Source: Moniliophthora roreri (lineage: Eukaryota; Basidiomycota; Agaricomycetes; Agaricales; Marasmiaceae). Taken from it: DNA of 64,000 nt. Shown here piece by piece: positions 35,193-46,393 of this stretch (position 1 is the stretch's first letter; each line of letters opens with the position of its first letter). The translations under genes were made by a program, and so were the position numbers. The notes under the pieces were generated by a model. That model did not search any database and was not told the DNA's origin. It saw only the letters and a list, made by a program, of their open reading frames with translations. The stretch is taken from NCBI GenBank assembly GCA_001466705.2, contig LATX02000184.1, positions 649,407-713,406 on the forward strand, written 5' to 3'.

Positions 35193-35465
35193 TTACTTCT
35201 TCTTTCCTCCACTGGCAGGCTTGCCTGTAGCTGCCTTGGGTGTAGCCCCAGCACCTTTGGGGGCGGTTTGGGCGGTTTGGGCGGCAGATTGTGCACGAGC
35301 GGGGAAACTTCCTTTGCCAGTGTCGTTGCCGGCCTTGGCCTGGGAGTGAGTGGTTAGAAGATGAAGTATAATCAAGGTGGAGGATAGAAAGAGCACCTGA
35401 GTTGACTGAATACGGGAGGCGTCAGAGCCAGTCATAGGCTTCTTGGGTGCTCTTGCTCCAGCCAT
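35193..35465 (-). CDS. Small SMP-like (seed maturation protein motif) protein
   Basis: Two exons (35465-35397, 35339-35193) encode 71 residues. The core is SDASRIQSTQ joined across the intron to AKAGNDTGKGSFPARAQSAA, which matches the short SMP motif found in fungal stress/late-embryogenesis-like small proteins. The rest is Ala/Pro/Gly/Lys-rich and ends in GGKKK. The intron happens to keep the frame open, but canonical ends (GTGCTC..CCCAG) and the continuity of the motif across the junction argue it is removed. The function in fungi is not established; hydrophilic, disordered and small. Confidence 0.75.
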   Translation of the reverse strand: MAGARAPKKPMTGSDASRIQSTQVLFLSSTLIILHLLTTHSQAKAGNDTGKGSFPARAQSAAQTAQTAPKGAGATPKAATGKPASGGKKK

Positions 35466-36265
35466 GGTTGTAGTAGTATTGAGAAGCTGTATGACGACAG
35501 CACTTCAGTACGGTGAGACTGGTACAGCAGAGCATTCGCTCTCACCTAGTGAGTTCGGTAGGGAAGAATTGGCTCTGCTTCACCTCATCCTCCAGACAGC
35601 CCTTTTATCCTCCACCGAGACTGTACAGCTGTGAGGCCACTTCAAGCACTCCTCCGCGTTTCCGATCTCAGGACTAAGAATAAACTATCAGATATTGAAA
35701 GGCTACGCAGAGATACTTTCGCCATTCGCATGCCCTCAAAAGGTCATATCATGGAACGAGAGTGGACATGAATCGATAGGGATATACCGAGGCAATACTG
35801 GTTGTAATGACTCCGACGAACCAGTCGCATTAAGTCCCTTGCGATGATTTGATCCTTCGTCGGATAATTTGAATAGGGGTTTACTGAATGTGTACGAACG
35901 CAATGATTGATGCGAGCCTTGAACCAGGATGGAAATCCCAGGTGACGACTTCAGACGCAATTGAGACATGGAACTTTAAAGTATGACTTCTGGTTGAAAA
36001 TTCGAAGAAGCAGCAGTTTCTCCGCGTAGCACGTTGACGAAGATATGTGTTACGTGCGATATGGCGCAAGGAGAAATGTCCCACAGTGACTCTGCGTGAG
36101 CGGCACGCGATGCTCGCGATAATTCAGGAAAGCTGAATAGGTTATCATATATGTCAGAGAAGTTCGTAAGTACAACACGGATATTGATTCACTCGAGGAG
36201 AATACTCCGCCGGAGATTTAGGAGATAAATATATGTCTGAGAGTTATCCTCTTGGATATTCGTGC
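35466..36265. other. Intergenic, no supported gene
   Basis: 800 bp upstream of the SMP-like gene and downstream of the GRGG-repeat gene. No open frame with support is seen; promoter sequence of the small gene is expected near its left end. Confidence 0.5.
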
Positions 36266-37464
36266 TCAGTCAGAAGGACCGGCAGCCCTTCCTCGTTCAA
36301 CGGATGCATCGGCTACTTCCTTCTCTCTGGTGGACTTCTCTAAAGGATGGGTCACTCGATGCAGTAGATCAGTAACACGGCCACGACTTTCATTACGAGC
36401 ACCGGGTTCGCGAGAAACAGAGCGCTCCCTCATGTTGCCTGAAGAAATGGTTCAGAGGAGTAACACGAATAAGCACCTCGAGCAAACGTACCAGCGCCTC
36501 CGCGTCCTGTACTCTCGTAGTGGGGTGAATTGGCACCGCTGATAGGTTGGTGACGCTCGACCCCAGGAGCAGATGAATGAGACATGTTGGCTGAGAAACG
36601 TGTCATCTCCTAATCGTGAGTTTCAACATAAGGCGATACCTAGACCTCCCCTCCCAGTGGAATGACTAACGGATTTATTTAGCACGAGGCCACGAAGGTT
36701 TCCATACGACGTACACTCCAGAGAAGTCGACATTGGCGTTTTCAGGAACGCTTTCAATCGGCGGGGCATCTCCTTCGTGGATGTTACCGCTACCACCCCT
36801 TCCAGTACTATGAACATGGGTAGGTGCATGAGAAGCTGGTGCCGGATCTCTAGATCGAGACCTGGACATGTTCCCTAGTGAGGACTGACGTTGGCATCGA
36901 AAGGCTCGACCTCAAGAATCGACCCACCTAGGCCCCCTCGCCCTGTGCTGAACTAATGTAACGAGTGAGATGTCGTGATAAGATCAATCATTCGTGATTG
37001 AAGGACGTACTACAGCGCTCTTGTCCGCTTCGCTTCTGATGACTTCTTGTTCTTTGAAGTCAGGTCTCGCAGCAGATTCACTGCGAGGTTCTCTGGATGG
37101 CGAACGGATATTGCCTAAGACACATGGTGTCAAGTTGATGGTGTGTTTAGGTTCGTCGAAAGACTTACCAGCACCGCCTCTTCCAGTTGAGAATACCTAC
37201 AAAAATAATTAGGACTTCAGACAATGAAGAGTAGAGCGATGAGGCGCACTTTGTCTGGGTTCACAGCTGGCTCTCTACCCCTCGTAGCTGAAAAATCATC
37301 CGGGCCATCGACAGGGCGAACGTTATCTTGTGAAGCGCGAATATTGCCGATACCTCCTCTGCCTGAGCTTTGCTGGATGAGAGAGGGTCAGCAAGGTTGG
37401 TTAAACTCGAAAAGAAACCACGAACGAAAGTATCCCGGCCCCTACTTTGAGAGCGTTCCGACAT
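36266..37464 (-). CDS. GRGG-repeat protein (DUF3602-like)
   Basis: Nine exons (37464-37426, 37372-37250, 37196-37169, 37114-37011, 36952-36928, 36874-36715, 36665-36640, 36590-36492, 36438-36266) give 258 residues. The product carries repeated STGRGGxGN units: SSGRGGIGNI, STGRGGAGNI, STGRGGLGN, STGRGGSGNI, STGRGGLGAN and STGRGGAGN, separated by Arg/Ser-rich spacers such as SRSRSRDPAP. This resembles the fungal DUF3602 family (named from memory), small disordered proteins of unknown role. Four introns fall inside the repeat at the same phase-1 position after GRGGxG. The first donor, GTTCGT at 37425, was chosen because it keeps MSERSQSRGRDTF in frame. An apparent separate ORF starting MSRSRSRD (36869) is joined in by intron 36875-36927. 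Confidence 0.78.
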
Positions 37465-37869
37465 GATGGTGGTAGTTGGAGTGAGAATGGAGTCAGGGCT
37501 CTACATGTCAAGTAGCGTCAAAGAGGCGGCGCCATCTGCGGAAACTTGATGCCGGAACATGACGCGCCAAGCGACGTGCCTGAGACGCTTCTGCCAAATG
37601 TCACCTAGTAGACATTTGCAATTGTATTGCTGTTGTCTATCAAGGAGAGGGGTCATTGGACCTTGCTGTCGACACACTTATATTACAGCATAAGCTACAA
37701 TGGAGGGGATACAGTGCTAGTCCAGTATACTACACGAGATTAATTGTCAATAAGTGACGCACAGTTTCGACAGCAATGAGAGAAGACGAGGCAAACTTTA
37801 AGGATGCGGTCAAAATATCAAGATGCAATATCAAGGTATCAAACTTGGTTCCTGCTGGCAGTATTCCTT
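37465..37869. other. Intergenic, no supported gene
   Basis: 405 bp between the GRGG-repeat gene start and the metacaspase stop, both on the minus strand. It should contain the promoter of the former and the 3' end of the latter. Nothing else is seen. Confidence 0.5.
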
Positions 37870-40800
37870 CTAAATGATGAATTTCAAGGTGGTGTCCTTG
37901 ATCATCAACAGTGAGACAATGCACGACATGAAGGCAAGATCCCAAGGACATACTATATGGTGTGAGCTCCCCAACTGAGGTGTTTGCTTGAACCTCTCGC
38001 CAACTATGGTTCGCACACTCTTGAGCAAGTCTTGGTAGCTTTGCTCGGGATTCTTCCCTGTTTGGGGCAATTGTTACAAAAAATCCCAGAGACGCAAATC
38101 AATCTGAACGGACTCATGGATGAAATAAATGCCTGCACGTGCAGAGTAATCAGAGAGGTATAAAAATGATAATCGGTGTTGCTTACATAGCTCATCGCTC
38201 CAACGGCCACTCCGCCTTGAAAAGTGTCTGTACAGGAACGAAGGGTCAGTAGTCGTATCAAAGTCAATAACTTCAGTATTACCAGCGCTGGTCTGGTCGT
38301 CTTGACAGCCTGACCATGAAATCTAGCAATCCTATTGTCAACCTGTATTCCCGGGAATGTAGAGTGGTAACTTACGACGTCTGCTCTAGATGCCTTGCGA
38401 CGCAATGCACGGCCGCTCACGTGGACTCCTTTCAAGCGGCCAGAGGGAGTATACTACGAGAAGTAATCATGAGATTCTTCTAGCAGGAATTTTAACGAGT
38501 CCGCCTTACCACGTAGGGCAAATCTGGAAGCGAATCAGAATGACTAGTCGCAGTGAAAACGTCAAACACTTACCAAGAACGGTCCCGGAATGACAAGACT
38601 AATAGCGAAGCAATCTTAGTGCCGAGATTCGTAAAAGCCAGATCTTTGCAAGCTTACATCGAAGATGGCCTGATCAATTGTGTCAATCATCGCTGCATTC
38701 GAGCAAAGGAAAGTAACTACGCACAGTCAGACGACAACCTGGCGGTAGTGGCTTGACCTACTTGATGTCAGGTTCATGAAGGCGATAGCAGTAAACGAGT
38801 GACTTACCATTGTTGAATGCAATTCCTTCATGATCAGAAAAAAAATCGAGTTGGTTGAAGAGCAAGCCACACAGAATTCATGCTTACGTCGTCAAGAATA
38901 TGCCCTCGCTTCTTGTAATCGACAGGCATTATAACTAGTTGATAGTCGTATTAGCGGCACTGCGGGATCCTGATATTCAAAACGCCCACTTTCGTCATAT
39001 CCATCAAGCTCATCGCCGTCAAGGTCTTCTGTGCGACTTCCGTGCCCTCTGTGAACTGTCAATGTTCCCTCATTCAGGGAGGATGGGAGGAACAGAACGC
39101 ACGAGTCTAGGAAGGCGTGAGAAAGAGGCGGTGTAGCAAGAAGTAAGAGTTGGCGTACAATGAAAAAATAATGAATCGTGTGGTCGGGCATCTCTCACCA
39201 GCCACCGCATGGCTTCAAGCATGTTTCTCTTGGTGGGCTGTTGCTTGGGATTACTACTATCATCAGTCAGAAGAACGATATCTTCAGCCTTAAACCCATG
39301 CCGACCTATGAGAATGTGAGCCCAGCGCCGAGACTATAACAAAACAGACGAACGAATTAAAAATTCCCTCATGTGTCGGGCGTCATTGACACAGCCTCGA
39401 AGAGGCCTATCTTGTCCAGTATAATTGATTCCAATCTAAACCAGTAAGTAGTCAGATATGGTATGCAATTTGGGCGCTTACACATAAAGCCCTTTTCTTT
39501 CCCGTACACCTCGAGTACTCGAAGGTTGACTGAGGGTTCGGGAACGATACAGGATTATACGCAGGGTGCTCTGGACGAGGGAAATAGCTATCTATTTGAT
39601 TACTGGATGAGTGATGGTGAAGGTACGGCCTGAGGATGCCACCGATGATATGCTGGGCTTGCTGTGCAAGATTCTGACGGTGAGGACCGGAACTCGAGTA
39701 TTGCTGGTTCGCGCGCCCGTTCATAGCTTGTTGAACTTGCTGTAATATCTCCTCAGGAAGGCCAACGGAGTTGTCTCCATTAGAGTGCGAATAAGGTTTG
39801 CCAGTGTGTCCATCGATCAGGATAGCGCCATGGGAGGAAGACTTTCGGTGGTTCGGGCGGTTCTTACCCGAGACAAGCTTCTGCGGTACGACAATTATAT
39901 TGGTATTTGGTGGCTGAAGAACGATAATTGGACGACGTTTTGGGCTTGAATGACGACGGGGCCTGCTGCTAGACCGTTGGTGATGATGGTGGTCGTGCCG
40001 TTCTACCGAACGGCCTTCGCGGGCCACAGGTGTTCTATATCACCATATTTCAGAGCGATATTCCACGACACCATAGAGTGCATTTGCAAATACATACTGT
40101 GATCTCGACCGGCTTCTCGAGTGATGAGGCTCATGAAGTTGTACGATGGGCGTCTCGCGGGTCACGACTGGCGCTGGTGTCCTGAACACTAAAGATCAGC
40201 AACAAATTCTTGACTCCTACACGGGAAGATGTACCGAGATCTAGATGAGCTTCTAGACCGATGTTGGCCATATTGCACCGGTGGTGCTTCTAGGGATACT
40301 GGTACTGGCGTTCTGGCGATGGACGTGATACGAATTTCTGTCACTCAGTGGTCGAGAACTTACCGTGACCTTGAACGACTCCCAGACCGACGCTGGTCGT
40401 GGTATTGCACAGATGGTACCTCGTTGGCCAACACCGGCGCCGGTGTTCTGGCAATGAGATTGAAGTCAAGAATCTTCAGCGGCAGGAATGGGCAACCTAC
40501 TGTGACCGTGTGACTCTGGTAAAATGTGTCAACGGGAACCGAGCGCTGAACATCTGGTGACTCACGAATGAGAAGAGTGCATTGACGGTGCTAGCATAGG
40601 GCTTGGGGGTGGTTGTGGGTGCGCTGACATGGGTGTATGCGGGACTATGTATTGAAGAGAGTAGGTTGAAGGGTTACGGCTAGGAGGGTTGATCGTGATT
40701 GATGGCGCCGCACTAGAGGTGTAGCAAAGCGAGTCAAGGAGGTTGAACGGATAGGACAGATGAAGACGCACGAAGAGGGTGCAGCCGAAGGAAAACTATC

Positions 40801-40939
40801 GTTTTCATCAGGATATATGAGACAAAAATAGATAGGATGTGTGGACTACGCACGGAGTAGGCATTCTTATTCCTGGCGCAGGTGTACGTGAACGTTGTGT
40901 TGGGGGTGCGTTATTTCCGGCCGTGAAATCCCAACTCAT
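37870..40939 (-). CDS. Type I metacaspase with long Pro/Ser/Arg/His-rich prodomain
   Basis: Twenty-three exons: 40939-40854, 40795-40772, 40712-40566, 40515-40501, 40447-40364, 40312-40235, 40181-40098, 40034-39482, 39435-39354, 39305-39159, 39055-38990, 38934-38888, 38825-38808, 38757-38725, 38669-38658, 38598-38574, 38523-38510, 38453-38376, 38322-38283, 38227-38187, 38132-38114, 38057-37954, 37896-37870; 607 residues, phases all closing. The prodomain (about 360 residues) includes repeated exon units TPxPV..RSxSRSR. The caspase domain starts [20 protein letters not shown]. The His dyad residue is His438 in [14 protein letters not shown] and the Cys is Cys494 in [19 protein letters not shown] and GAMSYAFISSM follow. 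Metacaspases cleave after Arg/Lys with calcium and act in cell death and protein quality control. The His region reads FFHFHRGHG, one residue longer than the usual FFHYSGHG, so exon 11's start is the least sure. Confidence 0.85.
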
Positions 40940-41370
40940 TGTTGGCCTTTCTAAAGCAAGCCTTGATCCACCGCAGCCTTCTTTATATAGGAAAAATCGT
41001 TAGGGGCGTCACTGACGGAGTGCTGGTCAGGACGGGAGAGCGGACCTTGGTGGTAACAAAGGAACCGTGATGAACTCGAAAAAGCAACTTGGCGTCTCGC
41101 GCTCTCCCGAAAATAAGCGCCCTGTGGTAAGCAAATTCCGTAAAGGCTATCCGGTGGCTATCCGGTGGCAATGTCGTTCATCATTTCACATAAATCGAGC
41201 GGTCGGTCACAGAATTTCGCCTTGGGTACGGTCTTCCAACAGTCTTCTATGATTCTAAGAGACTGAAGATATCATGTATACACACTCCGATAAACGATAA
41301 GCTACTTTACAGAAAGCCAAATGCATGAGCCATAATATAGTCCATGGCAAGAAAAGAATAGTGCGTCCGC
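40940..41370. other. Intergenic upstream of the metacaspase
   Basis: 431 bp between the metacaspase start and the branching-enzyme stop. It contains two adjacent copies of CTATCCGGTGG (about 41147-41168), a short direct repeat of unknown meaning. No coding exon is seen. Confidence 0.45.
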
Positions 41371-44035
41371 TTACTTCCCGAGGACAAGGCAAGTCCTGCT
41401 TGGAATGTAAACCTGAAATAGAATGCTAAATCAGATATGACCGACGGCTGCGGACGAGAATGATGATACCTGTAGCCAATTGCTCCTGTCGTTCCACGCC
41501 ATCGCTGTAGTGACGTACTTGCCGGTGACATCAATATTGTCGAAGCCTCCAAACCTCTTTTCATCACTGGTAAGGACAATTTTGTACTCCCCGGCCTCTT
41601 CAACTCCAACCCGGTAGTCGGTGAAGCTGTTGGTGGGGTGGAAATTGAAGATGAAAAGAAGCCCGGCCCTCTCGAACACGATAACTTTGTCCCCTTCGTG
41701 TTTCAGTGATACATATGCCTGTAAATCAGGTGAGTATCTGCCAAGTCTTTGACTTGATGCCATACTACCTGGGGAGCTTCGAGCCAGCCGTACTTGGCTT
41801 CGGCATGGTTCATGGCAATGTCGAACTCGTTCAAGTACTTGTACCGAAGAAGATCATCGTCGAGCACGTTCCATTGACGGCGGGCGTAAAGGAAGGAGTT
41901 TCCGTTTCCTTCGCGGGGGAAATCCAACCACTTTCGTTCAAGTCATTAGTTATGTTCGCAAGCCTATTGATAGAAAGAGCCATACCTCAGGGTGCCCAAA
42001 CTCGTTTCCTTCGAAGTTCAAGTACCCTTCACCACCAAGGGCATGAGTAAGAAGACTGAAAAGGAATGAATGAGTAACATCATCTGACTGATCTATCAGG
42101 AGATTAGACCGCACCGAATCATTTTATGAAGCGAAAGGCCTCGGGCGATGATTGGTGTCATGGGAGTCAAGTCCGACATATGAGTATCTGCGATTGTAGA
42201 TCGGTCACTATAATTGCCCGTCCACGGAGAGAACGGACAACTGACACATTTCCTTATCCATCAACCAGAATGCGATGGTCTTGTCTCCGACAAGAGCTTG
42301 GTCATGACTTTCGCAGTAGGCAATACTCTTTTCGCCGTGACGCCTATTCGTCAAGGTGAAAACGATGTTGCCCATGTCCCATTCATTATCGGACTTGTGC
42401 TTGAGAAGCTTGATCCACATATCAGGGATGGCCATGGAGAGGCGATAGTCGAATCCAACTCCTCCTCTGTCCACAGGGATACACAGTAGTGGCATACCAG
42501 ACACGTCTTCGGCGATAGTAATGCAGTTCGGGTAGAGTGTATGCATCGCGTCATTGGCCTATATGCTTGTGAGTAATTAGTCGGAGACGTATGGTTCGGA
42601 AGCTCACCAGCATCAGGTACACGATGGCCTCAGTATCTGCAGCGTCTCCGAAGTACTCGTTATAGCCTCCAGAGAAACCAGTGCCGATACCGTGGTGAAG
42701 GTACATCATGCTAGTTACACCATCGAATCTGAACCCATCGAACTGGTATTCCTCCATCCAGAAACGTAGGTTGCTCATCAAGAAGCGCAACACCTCATGA
42801 GAGCCATAGTTGAACAGCCTACTGTCCCACAGGTCGTGACGCCCTTTGCCGCCTTCGTGGAAGTAGAGGTGGTCGGTCCCATCGAACTCGTTCAGACCAT
42901 CCAAGACGTTCTTGCAAGCATGAGAATGGACAATATCGAGTAATACGGTGATCCCCATGCCGTGAGCAGTATCAATAAGTTCTTTCAAATCTTCTGGTTT
43001 CCCGTAACGAGAGCTGGCTGCGAAAAAATTGGTAACCTGGTAGCCGAACGCTTAGTTCAAAAATGCAGATGAGCACTAGACCTCCAAAAGCCAAGATGAC
43101 GACACCCACAAGCATAATATGCGTGCTCCATGATAGCCATAAGCTGGATGACGTTGTATCCGAGCTTCTTGATACGAGGAAGGATGTTTTTGGTGAACTC
43201 TTTGTAGGTACCTACGCGTGGCTCCGAAGTGGAGATACCAACATGAGCTTCATAGATTCTGGCGCCCTTAACTGGAGGAGGTCGTGCATTTTTGAAGGTG
43301 TACTGTTCGGATTTGGGTGGATTCCAGAAGCGCGCGTCATACACAGGAGACACGTCCAAATCTTGGGTAACCCGCTTGATCCAAGTAGGAAGACGTTCGA
43401 TATGGTCACCAGAGGGAAGAATCATCGAAATCTAGTGATTCTTCAGTTACGATTATGGAAGGTTGGTTCGGTACCAAACATACTTTGATCTTGGAGTCAT
43501 GAGGAATGGCGCATACACCTGGCGATTTGGAGGGCACCGTGATCTCCCAAGCACCGAATTGGTCTCTTGTCATAGGATGGGAAGTCCTATTCCAATCATC
43601 TGCGAGCCCAGGTGAGCAAGAACTGTAAAGACAGGTTTTCGACGGCGACTCACTGAACTCTCCAATGAGATATGCTCCTTTGGCATTAGGTGCCCATTCT
43701 CTGTACACTACCTCGCCATTTTCCCCAACATTGAAGCCGAATCTGTTGTAGCCCTTGGTGAACTCGTCATAACCACCTTCGTGTTGTTCAATGGTGTCTT
43801 TCCATTTTCTGTACAAATTGTGGCGCTGGATGATACCAGGGATTTCTGGCCTGAGATACCCATCGATTTGAAGTACAGCTTGAGGGTCTAAGGCGGGAGT
43901 GGACATGGTAGGTGCTTGAAGGAAAGGTTGGTCTCCACCGATGCCCCAACCCCAGCCAAACGCGCTTCCGCCGTGACTTCCACTGACGTATCCCGGGCCG
44001 CGACCCGGTGTCGAATACCCTGAACCGGAAGGCAT
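41371..44035 (-). CDS. GLC3: 1,4-alpha-glucan branching enzyme (glycogen branching enzyme)
   Basis: Ten exons (44035-43654, 43599-43484, 43431-43110, 43050-42608, 42558-42246, 42187-42115, 42055-41986, 41930-41769, 41718-41470, 41412-41371) give 723 residues. The N-terminal starch-binding (CBM48) part contains [20 protein letters not shown]. The GH13 barrel holds [33 protein letters not shown] with the nucleophile Asp, [10 protein letters not shown] with the acid Glu, and [12 protein letters not shown] with the third Asp; the C-terminal beta domain ends in SRTCLVLGK. All catalytic residues are present. It cuts alpha-1,4 chains of glycogen and rejoins them by alpha-1,6 bonds in the cytosol. 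A Gly/Ser-rich leader of about 45 residues ([20 protein letters not shown]) is longer than in yeast Glc3. The length is otherwise normal. Confidence 0.95.
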
Positions 44036-44842
44036 TTCTTCAGATTTTCTGTTAGCACTGTGCGATAGTAATGTTCTGACTGGGGAAGAGGCGCAGCAGT
44101 AGTGGAAGAAGGAAGAAAAGTTGGCTATTTCCTCTTACGTACCGTGACTTTTTTTTTTTTTTTCGCCTAGAATATAACCGTGCCCTCGTTCCGATATCGA
44201 GGATATTATTACCGACTACGATGGCCCTGACAGGGCCGGCCACCTGACGTATCTTCTCATACGACTCTGCTAATAGAAGGAAGACTGGAACGGCGCAATT
44301 CGAGGAGTCTCCATGGGCCAATAGGACTAGATCGAGAATCCTCCTCGTTCAGTTTCCTTAGTCACCTGGCCCAAGACCTCCACACAAGCTCCACCGTTAT
44401 ACATGTGGTAGAGTTGGAGAGCTCGACATTTGAAGTCGGAATTAACGTAGTGAGTGATATCTACCTTGATGCTGATCCTTGATGCTAACATATCCCACAG
44501 CTCAGGATAAGTACGGCTTCTCAACGGGGGCAAACGTTCAATGTTACTCATTATCGATTCCGAAATGACATGGGTACCGAGTGCATTAAGAAGGCGGCCT
44601 TATCGATAACGGCTCGCTCTAGACTCGCCAAACTTGTGCGACTCGTCATTGACATTAGTTGTCCCTGGAACTGGGAAGAGCGCGCCAATCAAGATGGTCA
44701 AGAACATGGCGTTGTCAGTCTTGGTTTGGATGTGGTATCTTGGATGAAGTCCTGCAAGAAAGTGATTTTCAAGACGAGGAGAATCATACGGGACTTCTAT
44801 TCTTCGTCGGCTACACGATCCAGAACTACAGAAGAGCCTAAG
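44036..44842. other. Intergenic region with a possible unassigned plus-strand gene
   Basis: 807 bp between the branching-enzyme start and the PEX14 stop. It includes a poly-T run at about 44151-44163. On the plus strand a well-formed intron is visible (GTGAGT at about 44452, branch-like GCTAAC, CACAG ending near 44503), flanked by frames that read SFLSHLAQDLHTSSTVIHVV before it and a frame open to about 44851 after it. I could not find a start codon in frame, or a recognisable domain. This may be a small gene or part of one; treat as unproven. Confidence 0.25.
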
Positions 44843-46274
44843 TTACGATGATGAACTAGACGAATTCACTCTTGGTATACTAGGCATGAACGAGCGCCTG
44901 AAGGACCAGAGTCAGCATGATTGCGACAAAACCGGAGGAAGAAACAGACCTGTTGAGTACCAATCCTTTTAACGCTTTGATTTCCTTCCTGATCTCCTCT
45001 TCTGCTGGTGAACTTGAGGGATTGGTCCCGAAGGGCCGATAAGGAACATAGACTTGAGTACTAATATAGCCAGTCAGCTCTGACGCCGATTGAAGAGTAC
45101 GCTGAGCAGGGCTTGTTTGGATAGTTGGACGTCCCTGAGATATATTAGATGAGAGCGCGTCGAGGGAAGCCATCAGAGGAGGTGTAGGTTGGGGCTCTGG
45201 AGGTCTGTAGGCCCAATGGACAGCCGGCTGATGTATGGAATCGGACTCTGCCGCGGGTTTAGACGACTCAAATAAAGGGCTAGTCGTCAATGTATCCCAT
45301 AACTTGTGCTGCAAGAAAGCAATCAGAAGAAATACGATATTAGAAGATAGCCTAACTCACCTCAAAAGCTATCCCGTCCTCTGATACCAGCCAAGGTATT
45401 CTGCTCTCTAGTACCCGGAACAGCTCTTCCGTGGTAGGATTAATGACGTTCTCCAACTCAGACCGACTTCGAAACTCCTCGATACCAGAGCGTAGCAGGG
45501 TGACCTGCGGAAGATCTCGAACCTCCAGTTTGGTCTTCTCAGCAACCTGAAGAACGTCACCCAGGGAATGGCAGTCGCCGTACGCAGAAGGCTCCCCATG
45601 AGGATCCAAACGAGGTAACAAGGGGAATGTCTCCGCTTGTGCAGCCTTCAAGGATGTTGCGGATGACTGGAGTTTCTTCAAGAGCGACAGTTGATGCAAT
45701 TTGAGAGACTTTCTCGCTTGTGAAGTTCGAATAATTCGAGGTAGAAGTAGACGCTGCAATCCGGGATCAGTGAATTACATCGAAACTGGTCAATTGCGAA
45801 CTACCTTACCTGGTATATGAATAACAGTAATGCAGAACCACCTGCTATCCATGAGAATATTCGGAGTAATCCAAGAAGAAGCGTCGGCAGATTTGAAGGT
45901 GGCGGCTGCGGATACGTTCTAGGAGGTACTGTAGGCAATTGCGGAGGCTGTAAGTCGTAAGCGTGAAAGTCGACCAAAATGACCTGAGTACATACTAGTT
46001 CCCGAAGCAGGAGTTCAATTTCGGGTTCATTCAGACCCTTGTCAATCAAAAACTTGCGCTTTGCGAACAGGTCCTGACTCTGTATTTGAGGTGCACGAAG
46101 GAAAGCTCGCGCTCGAGACAATAGTCCTGAGCGATCCACGATGGTATTAACGTTAGGTGCCGGAGAAGCTGCTACAGAAGGTTGCGCTTGCTCCTGCGGA
46201 GATTTCTGCTCGACAATCTGCACTTCATTCTGAGGATTCGGACTCGTGTTTTGGCTACTGGTACCGTCTGCCAT
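44843..46274 (-). CDS. PEX14: Peroxin 14, peroxisomal import docking protein
   Basis: Five exons (46274-45996, 45947-45810, 45753-45361, 45308-44950, 44897-44843) give 407 residues. After a disordered leader, the Pex14 N-terminal helical domain reads SRARAFLRAPQIQSQDLFAK then RKFLIDKGLNEPEIELLLRE, the Pex5-binding module. A Pro-rich stretch (PPQLPTVPPRTYPQPPP) and a hydrophobic segment (LLGLLRIFSWIAGGSALLLF) follow, then a long coiled-coil-like region with LHQLSLLKKLQSSATSLKAA. The last exon completes IRKEIKALKGLVLNRRSFMP, the C-terminal motif shared with animal and fungal Pex14. Pex14 sits in the peroxisome membrane and docks cargo-loaded Pex5/Pex7 with Pex13. The final intron was added because the read-through end lacks this motif. 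It is divergent from MAK16 across 119 bp. Confidence 0.88.
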
Positions 46275-46393
46275 GGTGGTCGGGAATAAGGACGTTTGAG
46301 TTAGCCGGCACACTGCAGTCCCGGCAAAAAAAAGTCTACAGAGGCGTGACTTTGACTCTTGCGGCAGCATTCTCCTCATTCCTCGTCTCCACC
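46275..46393. promoter_or_regulatory. Compact bidirectional promoter, PEX14/MAK16
   Basis: Only 119 bp separate the two start codons of these head-to-head genes, so both core promoters and leaders must share it. No clear TATA box is visible. The presence is deduced from gene layout, not from a motif. Confidence 0.5.

Noticed and set aside
36675..36869. Separate small gene starting MSRSRSRD
   Set aside because: It is an internal exon of the GRGG-repeat gene; intron 36875-36927 joins it in phase to the upstream GRGG unit.
41147..41168. Operator or regulatory direct repeat CTATCCGGTGG
   Set aside because: Only two adjacent copies; replication slippage is enough to explain it.
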